Part shown: positions 9,125-16,912 of the stretch, piece after piece | How the letters are laid out: each line of letters begins with the position of its first letter | Numbering within the stretch: the first letter of the stretch is position 1 | Origin: Halohasta litchfieldiae | Lineage (GTDB): Archaea > Halobacteriota > Halobacteria > Halobacteriales > Haloferacaceae | Reading direction: 5' to 3' | Length of the DNA stretch: 64,000 nt | Assembly: GCF_002788215.1 (NCBI RefSeq) | Contig: NZ_CP024845.1 | Span: forward strand, 2,418,001 to 2,482,000 | Notes under the pieces: model-generated | Told to the model about the DNA's origin: nothing | Databases searched by the model: none | Seen by the model: the letters and a program-made list of their open reading frames with translations, nothing else | Translations under genes and position numbers: made by a program

Positions 9125-9763
9125 GTGGCATCCCGACAAAGCGGCCCGGGTGTCGACGAGACATCGGGACTCGGTTCACTCCCCGAACCGACCGCGTATG
9201 CCGAAACAGCCGGCCATACACGGCCGAGTGCCGATTCTCCTGCCACGAAGCGGACACCCGAGGACCCGCCCCTTCGAAATCCCGCGTTGTATGCACAGAC
9301 AGACCATTTCCGTGAGCGACTGCATCAGCAGGGTCGCTACGTCTCGGTGCCTATCGTCAGCGAGGCGATCACCGACGGCCAGATTCGGTGGAACACCACC
9401 GACGGCTGGCGGTTTGCCCTGCTCAAAGACGGGATTCGGTATGTGGTCGTCGTCAGCGACACCGAGACCCACTCGCCGGTCGTCGTCACCGGCTGGACCG
9501 AAGTCGACGACTGGGAGACGGCCATCGACTCCGACCGGTGGCACGACACTGACGTGCACACGATCAAACTCCGTGCGGACCTCAGCGACAACCACGACGC
9601 ACAGATTCCGGACCTGATCCGGCCACGAATCGTCAGCCGCCCGTTCGACATCGGCGACCATCGCGTAACCACCGAGGCCGGAAACGGCTCGGTGGGCTGT
9701 GTCGACTGTGGCGGCCGGTTCCGGTCGAAAGCTGAACTCGCTCGCCGTCACTGTCGGTCGTAG
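9125..9763 (+). CDS. Haloarchaeal protein with C-terminal zinc-finger motif
   Basis: A protein of about 212 residues. The frame is open from TTG at 9101, but the TATA spacing favours GTG at 9125. The N-terminal 60 residues are low complexity. The middle (about 60-180) is a mixed alpha/beta domain containing RYVVVVSDTETHSPVVV. The C-terminus has CVDC followed after about 12 residues by an adjacent His-Cys, a likely zinc knuckle. No named family is recognised. It precedes the XPB-like helicase by 56 bases on the same strand. Confidence 0.75.
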   Translation: MASRQSGPGVDETSGLGSLPEPTAYAETAGHTRPSADSPATKRTPEDPPLRNPALYAQTDHFRERLHQQGRYVSVPIVSEAITDGQIRWNTTDGWRFALLKDGIRYVVVVSDTETHSPVVVTGWTEVDDWETAIDSDRWHDTDVHTIKLRADLSDNHDAQIPDLIRPRIVSRPFDIGDHRVTTEAGNGSVGCVDCGGRFRSKAELARRHCRS

Positions 9764-9819
9764 GTGACGCACTCCCCGCGTTCACAACCGGTTTGTCGGT
9801 CGGTCCCCTCTGGCCGACA

Positions 9820-11736
9820 ATGACTGGGGACAACAGCGGGGACGATGTCGACGCAGGCGAGGATGTCGGTACTGACGCGGGCACCGATGGGGATGTCGAC
9901 GATTCCGGCGATCTCCAAGACCGAGAGCCGGAGGCGTTCTCGCTTGACGACTTTTATACGGCAGTCGACGCCGAGCAGCGGCCGGTACTCACTACCGAGC
10001 AGGTCGCCCGTCGACTCGATCTGACGCAGGCGGCGGCCAGCGAGGGGCTCCAGTCGCTCGCCGCAGCCGCCGACCTCGAAACGGTCATCCACGAGGGCGA
10101 GCCAGTGGCGTGGTATCCCACCGAGATCCGGGATCTGGCCGCCCGCGAGCGGATCGTCCTGTTTCCGACCCGGCGGGAGGTCGTCGTCGACCAACCCACC
10201 CAGTACACTCGCGCCCACCTCTCGCAGTTCGCGCATTTGGTCGACTCGACGGGCTCAGAGCCGGGGAGCCGTGGCTATCTGTACCGCATTCGGCAGGAAG
10301 ACATCTGGGCCGCGCCGTTTGACGATCTCGATGGCTTGCTGGCGTCGATGCGGTCGGTGTTTCCCCGCCGGTCGACGCATCTCGAAGAGTGGGTCGAATC
10401 CCAATGGAGTCGCGCCCACCAGTTCACGCTTCGAACCCACGAGGACGGCTACACGGTTCTCGAAGCCGCAACCGAGGACCTGATGGGCAACGTCGCCCGG
10501 CAGAAGCTCTCGGAGGACCAGTTGCGAGCGCCGATGTCGGACACTGAAAGCTGGGTCAACGCCGACGAGGTTGCCTCTGTGAAGCGCGTGCTCTACGAGG
10601 CAGGCTACCCGGTCGTCGACGAACGGGACCTCGACACTGGCGACCCCATCGAGGTCGACCTGACGGCCACGCTCCGGGAGTACCAGCAGTCGTGGGTCGA
10701 CACGTTCCTCGATCAGAAAGCAGGCGTCTACGTCGGCCCGCCGGGCAGCGGGAAGACGATTGCAGCCATCGCCACCATCGCCGCAGTCGGTGGCGAGACG
10801 CTCATTTTGGTTCCGAGCCGGGAACTCGCCGCCCAGTGGCGCGAGGCACTAACGAGTGAGTCGACGCTCACTGACGACCAGATTGGCGAGTACCACGGCG
10901 GCCAGAAGAACATTCGCCCAGTGACGATTGCGACCTACCAGACTGCCGGGATGGATCGGCACCGACAGCTGTTCGACTCCCGGAAGTGGGGTCTGATTGT
11001 CTACGACGAGGTCCAGCATATTCCGAGCCGGGTGTTCCGTCGGAGTGCTGATCTGCAGGCCTCCCATCGGTTGGGACTCAGCGCGACGCCAGTCCGAGAG
11101 GACGACAAGGAAAAAGAGATCTTCACGCTGATCGGGCCGCCAATCGGGACCGACTGGGCCGAACTGTTTGACGCCGGATTCGTCGCCGAACCGGAGGTCG
11201 AGATTCGGTACGTGCCGTGGCGCGACGAAATGGCCCGCAACGAGTACGTGAGCGCGGATGGCCAAGAGCGGTACCAACTGGCCGCGATGAACCCCGCGAA
11301 GATCGCCGAAATCCGGTATTTGTGTGAAACCCATCCCAACTCGAAGACGCTGATCTTCGTCGACTATCTCGACCAAGGCAAAGAAATCGCCGAGGCGCTG
11401 GATATTCCGTTCATAAGTGGTGAGACGCGCCACTACGAGCGCCAACAGCAGTTCGAGGCGTTCCGCAACGGTGAGCTACAGACGCTGATCGTGTCGCGAA
11501 TCGCCGACGAAGGGATCGACCTGCCAAATGCTGAACTGGCGATTGTTGCTTCAGGGCTTGGGGGGTCGCGTCGACAGGGAACCCAGCGGGCGGGCCGAAC
11601 GATGCGACCGGTCGGGAGCGCGGTGCTGTACGTGCTGGCGACCCGTGGGACCAGAGAGGAGGACTTCGCCCAACAGCAGATGCGGCATCTCGCGGGCAAG
11701 GGCGTCAGAATCCGCGAGACAAATGTGAGCGAGTAG
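9820..11736 (+). CDS. XPB/Rad25-like superfamily 2 DNA helicase
   Basis: A 638-residue ATP-dependent helicase starting at the ATG at 9820; the frame is open from 9793. The N-terminus is acidic, followed by a winged-helix-like segment (about 55-95) and a damage-recognition-like region. The helicase core starts near 285, with Walker A GPPGSGKT at 306-313, the DExx box as DEVQ in VYDEVQHIP, and a C-terminal RecA lobe with QRAGRTMRP. XPB relatives in archaea are linked to nucleotide excision repair and transcription, usually with the nuclease Bax1. No Bax1-like gene follows: the next gene is a convergent aminotransferase. Confidence 0.9.
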   Translation: MTGDNSGDDVDAGEDVGTDAGTDGDVDDSGDLQDREPEAFSLDDFYTAVDAEQRPVLTTEQVARRLDLTQAAASEGLQSLAAAADLETVIHEGEPVAWYPTEIRDLAARERIVLFPTRREVVVDQPTQYTRAHLSQFAHLVDSTGSEPGSRGYLYRIRQEDIWAAPFDDLDGLLASMRSVFPRRSTHLEEWVESQWSRAHQFTLRTHEDGYTVLEAATEDLMGNVARQKLSEDQLRAPMSDTESWVNADEVASVKRVLYEAGYPVVDERDLDTGDPIEVDLTATLREYQQSWVDTFLDQKAGVYVGPPGSGKTIAAIATIAAVGGETLILVPSRELAAQWREALTSESTLTDDQIGEYHGGQKNIRPVTIATYQTAGMDRHRQLFDSRKWGLIVYDEVQHIPSRVFRRSADLQASHRLGLSATPVREDDKEKEIFTLIGPPIGTDWAELFDAGFVAEPEVEIRYVPWRDEMARNEYVSADGQERYQLAAMNPAKIAEIRYLCETHPNSKTLIFVDYLDQGKEIAEALDIPFISGETRHYERQQQFEAFRNGELQTLIVSRIADEGIDLPNAELAIVASGLGGSRRQGTQRAGRTMRPVGSAVLYVLATRGTREEDFAQQQMRHLAGKGVRIRETNVSE

Positions 11737-12801
11737 CTAGTCCACGCTGGCTTCTATTGCGTCCATCACCCGGTCGACCTTCTCGACATCTGCATTATAC
11801 CCCATATGTCCGACGCGAAGGATATCGTCGGCCAGATCGCCGAGACTTGTTGCGAGGACGATGTCGTGCTCGTCCTCGATGCGCTGCTGAATCGCTTGGG
11901 CCTCGCCGGGGATGTGGAATGCTGTGACGGTCGGCGAACTGCGGGATTCGTCGGGGTAAATGTCGAGTCCGAGTTCGGCACCGCGCTGTCGACACTGCTC
12001 GGCGGCGGCCTCGTGTCGCTTATAAACGGACTCCATTCCTTCATCGAGAAGTCGCGAAACGGCGGTATCCAGCGCGGCCACGTTCGCATCGAGATGCGTG
12101 TACGGGAAGCCATCCGACACGTCACGCCATGGAAGCAGGTTCGTATATAAGGACGTGGGGGCACGCTCCTCCATTGCGTCCCACGCTCGGTCGCTGACGG
12201 CCGCCGTGGTGAGGCCGGGCGGCGCGCTGAAACACTTTTGAGAGGCTCCGAGACAGACATCGATTCGGTCGGTTGGGACCGGTGTTCCACCGAGCGAGGA
12301 GACGGCGTCGACCACACTCAGTACGTCGTACTTGTCCAGCAGATCGAGCACCGGCTCCAGATCGTTGAGCGTCCCGGTCGGCGTCTCGCAGTGGACCAAC
12401 GTGGCGACCGACACCGGCTCGCCCGCGTCTTCGGCCGCCGCGAGTGCGGTCTCGATGCCAGCGAGGTCGTAGCCCTCGTCGTAGGGTGCCGAAACGAGCG
12501 TCGACTCGCCGTTGTAGTTGTCGACGAAGTCCGCAAACCCGTCGCCGTAGACCCCGTTCGAGATACAGCACACGTGGTCGCCCGGCGCGACCAGCGAGGC
12601 GATGGCGGCCTCAAGGCCGAGGATGCCCTCGCCGCCGGGGACAATCACATCGTGGCTCGTGTCGTAGACCTGCTGGAGGTTCTCACAGAGCTGATTGTAG
12701 CGGTCGCGGAACCCCGAATCGATGTTGGGGTTCGGCTGCTGGCGGGCCATCGCCTCCCGGACTTCGGGTGGGACCGCGGTCGGCCCCGGTGTGAATAACA
12801 T
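11737..12801 (-). CDS. Class V aminotransferase (alanine-glyoxylate / serine-pyruvate type)
   Basis: A PLP enzyme of about 354 residues. The N-terminal LFTPGPTAVPPEV is the signature of the alanine-glyoxylate, serine-pyruvate and serine-glyoxylate group, and the Schiff-base lysine is in GASQKCFSAPPG. I place the start at the ATG at 12801, directly before this signature; an in-frame ATG at 12825 would add eight residues. The stop abuts the convergent helicase stop. The amino donor and acceptor cannot be fixed from sequence. Confidence 0.85.
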   Translation of the reverse strand: MLFTPGPTAVPPEVREAMARQQPNPNIDSGFRDRYNQLCENLQQVYDTSHDVIVPGGEGILGLEAAIASLVAPGDHVCCISNGVYGDGFADFVDNYNGESTLVSAPYDEGYDLAGIETALAAAEDAGEPVSVATLVHCETPTGTLNDLEPVLDLLDKYDVLSVVDAVSSLGGTPVPTDRIDVCLGASQKCFSAPPGLTTAAVSDRAWDAMEERAPTSLYTNLLPWRDVSDGFPYTHLDANVAALDTAVSRLLDEGMESVYKRHEAAAEQCRQRGAELGLDIYPDESRSSPTVTAFHIPGEAQAIQQRIEDEHDIVLATSLGDLADDILRVGHMGYNADVEKVDRVMDAIEASVD

Positions 12802-12914
12802 ACAGTCAGTGGGCAGTCGACCCATTAACTGATTGCGGTCTGTTGGCTGTGTGGGCTACTGCTAATAGTTGTCAAACATTGTGTTTTATTGTAATATGTA
12901 TAGTTAGGAGTCAT

Positions 12915-13190
12915 ATGACACGCCGATCATTTTTTGTTGCCGTGGTCCTGCTTCTCAGCATCCTGTTTGCCGGGCTCGCAGTCAGTTCGATCCGCGCGGG
13001 GGAGTCGGCTGGCTACGGATATGCTGTCGTTGCCGTGCTGCAGATCGCCGCCGCTGTCGGGTACTGGGTCCATCCAAAATCAGTTGTTTCTCCCGACGAT
13101 CCGGCTCCGCGAGAGTGGTTCGAACTCGCGGGGCTTGTCGTCGCAGCACTGGTGGTTTCGGCGCTCCTTTTGTTCGTAGCGATTGGTTAA
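12915..13190 (+). CDS. Small membrane protein, 91 aa
   Basis: Starts at the ATG at 12915 with TRRSFF followed by three predicted membrane helices (about 6-25, 35-52, 70-90). The frame extends upstream to 12843, but that part is not protein-like and the AT-rich stretch 12880-12905 looks like promoter. The 3' end overlaps the convergent gene at 13187 by four bases. No function recognised. Confidence 0.65.
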   Translation: MTRRSFFVAVVLLLSILFAGLAVSSIRAGESAGYGYAVVAVLQIAAAVGYWVHPKSVVSPDDPAPREWFELAGLVVAALVVSALLLFVAIG

Positions 13191-13963
13191 TCGACCTCGT
13201 CGGGTTCGTCCCACGGCGCGTCGACGTCGACTGCCTCAATCGCATGCTCGATCTCGGCCTCCGAGAAGTCGATCTCATCGAGCACCATACTCAATCGCTG
13301 CCATCGGGCGCTCTGGTCGTCCTCGCCGTCCGGGCCGACGCGTGCGCCACGAGTTTTAAAGAAGCGTTTGCCACGACCCAAACGGGAGCCTTCGCCAGTG
13401 TGACCGTCGAAAATGGCGTCGTATTTCTCTCCGGGTTCGAGATCACCCGCCGGGAAGTCGACGGCTGGCTCCTCGCCCTCCTCACGGGCTTCGGCTCGCA
13501 CATCAGCGACTTTGCGGAAGTATTCGTCGGCGTTGGATGCCTCGCGCGTGGAGGGTGCGCGAGCGGCGGCCAGCGCGGCGTGAATCGCACAGAGTCGACC
13601 TTTCCAACTGGCCTCCTCCCAGCGCTCGGTCGCCAGTTCCTCGTAGCGTTCGATGGTGAGCGCAACCTCGTGGCCAGCCCGGAGGTCCTCGACGACGTAC
13701 AGGTTGAGCCGGTCCCAGAGATTCCACGCGTAGCCCGACCGGGCGAGTTCCCAGGCGGCCCAGGCGGCGACCTCCTCGTCGGAGCGCCGGACGGCCTTCT
13801 GGAGCAAACTGGAGACGGCATAGCGGTTGTAGCCCCCGTCGGTCTCGTTGGCTTCCTTGGGTTCGCCGAAGTCGTTGTCCGTGTCGGCCTCGGGGTCGCG
13901 GTCGGTGTCGAGTTCGCCGTCGCTGCCGAAGGTCGCCTGTCGTGGCTCTCGCTCCTCGCCCAT
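13187..13963 (-). CDS. Hypothetical acidic helical protein
   Basis: A 258-residue soluble, mainly helical protein with an acidic N-terminal tail. The central part around SLLQKAVRRSDEEVA and WELARSGY recalls the C-terminal helical region of RarA/MgsA-type AAA proteins, where a similar pattern begins the oligomerisation domain. There is no ATPase domain here. The similarity is by eye and needs a profile search. The C-terminal third contains FFKTRGARVGPDGEDD and a helical end. It is transcribed away from the tRNA(Tyr) gene. Confidence 0.7.
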   Translation of the reverse strand: MGEEREPRQATFGSDGELDTDRDPEADTDNDFGEPKEANETDGGYNRYAVSSLLQKAVRRSDEEVAAWAAWELARSGYAWNLWDRLNLYVVEDLRAGHEVALTIERYEELATERWEEASWKGRLCAIHAALAAARAPSTREASNADEYFRKVADVRAEAREEGEEPAVDFPAGDLEPGEKYDAIFDGHTGEGSRLGRGKRFFKTRGARVGPDGEDDQSARWQRLSMVLDEIDFSEAEIEHAIEAVDVDAPWDEPDEVD

Positions 13964-14079
13964 GGCGGCTGTGGGGACGGTGGGTGCTAAAGGTCGACGG
14001 CTCGGAGTGTGGGAGGGCGTGGCGACCGACGTGGAAATGAGAATTCTTAAACAGGGCTGGGCGGCTACTGTTAGATAGC

Positions 14080-14153
14080 CCGCCCTTAGCTCAGCCTGGT
14101 AGAGCAGTCGACTGTAGATCGACTTGTCCCCCGTTCAATTCGGGGAGGGCGGA
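14080..14153 (+). tRNA. tRNA-Tyr (GTA)
   Basis: A full 74-base cloverleaf. The acceptor arm is CCGCCCT/AGGGCGG with discriminator A, and the C1-G72 pair is the archaeal tyrosine identity mark. The D arm is GCTC/GAGC, the anticodon arm GTCGA/TCGAC around loop CTGTAGA (anticodon GTA), the variable loop is five bases, and the T arm is CCCCG/CGGGG with loop TTCAATT. No CCA is encoded. A TATA-like ATTCTTAAA at 14043-14051 lies at the right distance for its promoter. No intron. Confidence 0.97.
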
Positions 14154-14347
14154 CTGCGAGACTCGAACATCGTGAGAGTCTCGGTTAGCGAGCGGCGTAG
14201 CCGCGAGCCTTCTTCTGCGAACAACGTGAGCAGTGAGAAGTCTCTCCCGACCCGAATTGAGCAGACGAGTCACAGCCCGGACCGGCGAGCGAAGCGAGCC
14301 GCATGCCCGGACTGTCTCGGCGAGTTCAATTCGGGGAGGGCGGACTG
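14133..14347. repeat. 24-bp direct repeat duplicating the tRNA-Tyr 3' end (att-like)
   Basis: The last 21 bases of the tRNA plus CTG (14133-14156) are repeated exactly at 14324-14347. The 167 bases between hold several short hairpins (GAGACTC/GAGTCTC, GCGGC/GCCGC, CTTCTGC/GCAGTGAGAAG) and an inverted 10-base piece of the T arm, CCCGAATTGA at 14251-14260. Only the second copy is followed by an oligo-T tract. This is the layout left by site-specific integration at a tRNA gene, but no integrase is present and the insert is too small to code. Also a candidate remnant after deletion. Confidence 0.75.
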
Positions 14348-14350
14348 TTT

Positions 14351-14692
14351 TTATTTGTCTCGACTTCCCCACACCACCTTCTCCACTAGTTCCACCCGCA
14401 AATCCTGCTCAACGACAAGCTGACACGACAGTCGCGGATACCCAAACCGTTCAGCCACTCGGTCATGCCAGTGGTCCGGCTCCACATCCTCAGCCACTCG
14501 CACCCCACAGGTCGCACAGAGCCCACGCCCACCGCAGTTGGCGCGCTTGGTCAGTCGACTGTACGGCGAAAAACCAGCCTCCTGAAGCACATCCCGAAGC
14601 ACTCGCCCCCGTTCGACTGTGAGTTCAGTTTCGGTCTCACCGTCGACAATGACCAGCCGAACCGTCTCCGTGGAGTCTGCGGAGCCACCCAT
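14351..14692 (-). CDS. [2Fe-2S] ferredoxin, plant/adrenodoxin-type fold
   Basis: A protein of about 113 residues when started at the ATG at 14692, right before the family-like start around TVRLVIVDGE. Upstream in-frame starts at 14743 and 14779 would add a low-complexity stretch. The cluster ligands are visible as ANCGGRGLCATC and a distal LSC. The domain has the beta-grasp order of 2Fe-2S ferredoxins but an unusual cysteine spacing (C-x6-C-x2-C) rather than the classical C-x4-C-x2-C. It is divergent from queD with overlapping promoter space; an electron-donor role for neighbours is only a guess. Confidence 0.8.
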   Translation of the reverse strand: MGGSADSTETVRLVIVDGETETELTVERGRVLRDVLQEAGFSPYSRLTKRANCGGRGLCATCGVRVAEDVEPDHWHDRVAERFGYPRLSCQLVVEQDLRVELVEKVVWGSRDK

Positions 14693-14752
14693 ACCGACAG
14701 GGTGGCTGCCGCCCTGATTGCCTCTTTGGCTGTCGACCGTCATCCAGCGGGA

Positions 14753-14760
14753 TTTATATA
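14753..14760 (+). promoter_or_regulatory. TATA box of the queDEC operon
   Basis: TTTATATA lies 23-30 bases before the queD ATG at 14783, the spacing expected for leaderless initiation. The palindromic TATATA core could also serve the divergent ferredoxin gene. Confidence 0.65.
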
Positions 14761-14782
14761 CTCGACTCGGTAATCGCATGGT

Positions 14783-15235
14783 ATGACTCAGAGAGCATCA
14801 CAGGAACATTCGCTCGTCGACCGGGCCGGCGAGCGGACGATCCACGTCGGCCGAGACCGGCCGATCCGGATCAGTTCCGGCCACCGAATTCTGCACCACG
14901 ACGGCAAATGTAGCCGCCCTCACGGCCACAACTACGAGATCTCGGTCTCGATCTCCGGCGAACTCACCGAGGAGGGATGGGTCGTCGACAAAGGCGACGT
15001 GACCGATATTATCGACCGCTGGGATCACCGATTCCTCCTGCAGGAGGGCGACCCGCTGATCGAAGCCTTCGAAGACGCTGGCGACGGCGATGCAGTCGTC
15101 GTCCTTGAGGCACCGCCGACCGCCGAGGTGATGGCAGTCGTCCTCGAAAACGAACTCCGCGCGGAACTCCCTGACACCGTCACCGACGTCTCGGCCGACG
15201 TGAGCGAAACCGCCGAACTGAGCAGCTGCCAGTAA
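14783..15235 (+). CDS. queD: 6-carboxy-5,6,7,8-tetrahydropterin synthase QueD
   Basis: A 150-residue T-fold enzyme that turns dihydroneopterin triphosphate into 6-carboxytetrahydropterin, the second step to preQ0 and archaeosine. The QueD/PTPS signature C-x3-HGHNY is present in CSRPHGHNYE, followed by the WDHRFLL segment and the late glutamate in PTAEVMA. It is first in a tight operon: the queE start follows after two bases. The leaderless start is supported by the TATA box 26 bases upstream. Confidence 0.93.
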   Translation: MTQRASQEHSLVDRAGERTIHVGRDRPIRISSGHRILHHDGKCSRPHGHNYEISVSISGELTEEGWVVDKGDVTDIIDRWDHRFLLQEGDPLIEAFEDAGDGDAVVVLEAPPTAEVMAVVLENELRAELPDTVTDVSADVSETAELSSCQ

Positions 15236-15237
15236 CC

Positions 15238-16041
15238 ATGCCAGTCAGTTCCGAACTCAGCGTCGACCAAGATAGCCAACCCGATAGCGAGGGGCCAGCC
15301 CTGCCGGTCAACGAACTCTTTGAGTCCTTGCAGGGCGAGGGCGTCCTCGCGGGCGTGCCGAGCATCTTCATTCGGACGAGTGGCTGCAATCTCCGGTGTT
15401 GGTTCTGCGATTCCTACCATACCTCATGGGAGCCAACCCACGCGTGGATGGACCTCGATGAGGTTATCGACCGCGTCTCGGAGTTCGACGCCAACCACGT
15501 CGTGCTCACGGGCGGCGAACCACTGATTCACGAGGAGTCGATAGCCCTCATAAACCGACTCGCCAACCGCGGCTACCACATCACCGTCGAAACGAATGGG
15601 ACGATTGCGCCGCCGCCCGGAACGCCAATCGATCTCGCCTCAATTAGCCCGAAACTCGCCTCGTCGACGCCCACACCCGAGCGACCACCGGCGGGCGGAG
15701 AGGAGGATGCGGTTGATGCCGAGGACTGGCAACAACGCCACGAAGCAGGTCGGATCGATCACGACGAACTCACCGCGCTCATCGAGCGGTTCCCATTCCA
15801 ACTCAAGTTCGTGCTCACGGGCCGCGATGACCTGCCCGAAATCGAGGACCTGATCGCCGACCTCCGCGCCGGAACCGAGACCGAAATCGCAGACAGTGAC
15901 GTCCTCTTGATGCCGGAGGGACAGACCCGGAGCCAGCTTGCAGAAACCAGACAGGAAGTCGCCGAGGTCGCCATCGAGTCGGGGTATCGCTACACCCCAC
16001 GGCTCCACGTCGACCTCTGGAACGACGCCCCCGAAACCTAA
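15238..16041 (+). CDS. queE: 7-carboxy-7-deazaguanine synthase QueE (radical SAM)
   Basis: A 267-residue radical SAM enzyme that contracts 6-carboxytetrahydropterin to 7-carboxy-7-deazaguanine. It has the QueE N-terminal NELFESLQGEG, a CxxxCxxC cluster motif in GCNLRCWFCDSY, and the SAM-binding LTGGEPL. A hydrophilic insert of about 25 residues after ASISPKLASS is acidic and likely a surface loop. It sits between queD and queC with two-base gaps on both sides, so the three are one transcript. Confidence 0.95.
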   Translation: MPVSSELSVDQDSQPDSEGPALPVNELFESLQGEGVLAGVPSIFIRTSGCNLRCWFCDSYHTSWEPTHAWMDLDEVIDRVSEFDANHVVLTGGEPLIHEESIALINRLANRGYHITVETNGTIAPPPGTPIDLASISPKLASSTPTPERPPAGGEEDAVDAEDWQQRHEAGRIDHDELTALIERFPFQLKFVLTGRDDLPEIEDLIADLRAGTETEIADSDVLLMPEGQTRSQLAETRQEVAEVAIESGYRYTPRLHVDLWNDAPET

Positions 16042-16043
16042 CC

Positions 16044-16805
16044 ATGACAGAATCCACACAAGGTCCACCGACTACCGACACTGCCGACGCACCGTCCACT
16101 GATCAGTCCACCAAGCGCGCGGTCGTCCTCGTCTCCGGTGGGATGGACAGCGCGACGACCGTCTACGAGGCCCGCGACCGCGGCTACGAGCTGTACCTCC
16201 TCCACACGTCCTACGGCCAGCGAACCGAGTCGACCGAGTACGACTGCGCCCGCCAGTTGGCCGATCTGGTCGACGTCGCGGACTTCCTCCACATCGAAAC
16301 CGATCACCTCCAGCAGATCGGTGGCTCGGCGCTTACCGACGACGAGATGGCTGTCGACGATGCGGACCTCGACAGCGAAGAAATCCCCGACACCTACGTC
16401 CCGTTCCGGAACGCCAACCTGCTGTCGATGGCGGTCTCCTTCGCCGAGGCAAACGGCTGTGAGGCCGTCTTCGTCGGCGCCCACAGCGAGGATTTCTCCG
16501 GGTATCCCGACTGTCGACCCGAATTCTTCGATGCGTTCGAGACCATGGTTGAGGTCGGCACCAAACCCGAGACTGAGATCACAATCGAAGTTCCGTTCGT
16601 GGAGTCGACCAAAACCGAGATCGCCGAGCGAGGGGTCGACCTCGGCGTTCCGTTCGAACACACCTGGAGCTGTTACCGCGAGGAGGAACCGGCCTGCGGC
16701 ACCTGTGATGCCTGTGCGTTTCGACTCCAAGCCTTCCAGCGACTCGGCGTCCATGACCCGATTTCGTACGCCGAACGACCTGACTACACAGAGACGAATA
16801 GCTGA
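16044..16805 (+). CDS. queC: 7-cyano-7-deazaguanine (preQ0) synthase QueC
   Basis: A 253-residue ATP-dependent enzyme that converts the carboxylate of CDG to the nitrile of preQ0. The N-type ATP pyrophosphatase loop is VSGGMDSAT near residue 35. Four zinc ligands are visible near the C-terminus in SCYREEEPACGTCDAC. It ends the queDEC operon. PreQ0 made here is the substrate of TGT at 44620-46116. Confidence 0.95.
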   Translation: MTESTQGPPTTDTADAPSTDQSTKRAVVLVSGGMDSATTVYEARDRGYELYLLHTSYGQRTESTEYDCARQLADLVDVADFLHIETDHLQQIGGSALTDDEMAVDDADLDSEEIPDTYVPFRNANLLSMAVSFAEANGCEAVFVGAHSEDFSGYPDCRPEFFDAFETMVEVGTKPETEITIEVPFVESTKTEIAERGVDLGVPFEHTWSCYREEEPACGTCDACAFRLQAFQRLGVHDPISYAERPDYTETNS

Positions 16806-16912
16806 ACGACAGATCGCGTGCGGCCTCACAGCGTTCGGCATTCTATCAATAAAATGAAGAATAAACCCGAAACGGATGGCGTTAAGTGCCACCCGTACGG
16901 GATTCAACACGA

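Noticed and set aside
14154-14323. Coding cargo of an integrated element
   Set aside because: The interval is only about 170 bases and has no convincing frame; no integrase or phage gene is near.
14324-14347. Second, partial tRNA(Tyr) gene
   Set aside because: Only the T arm end and the 3' acceptor strand are present; no D or anticodon arm precedes it, so it is a 3'-end duplication.
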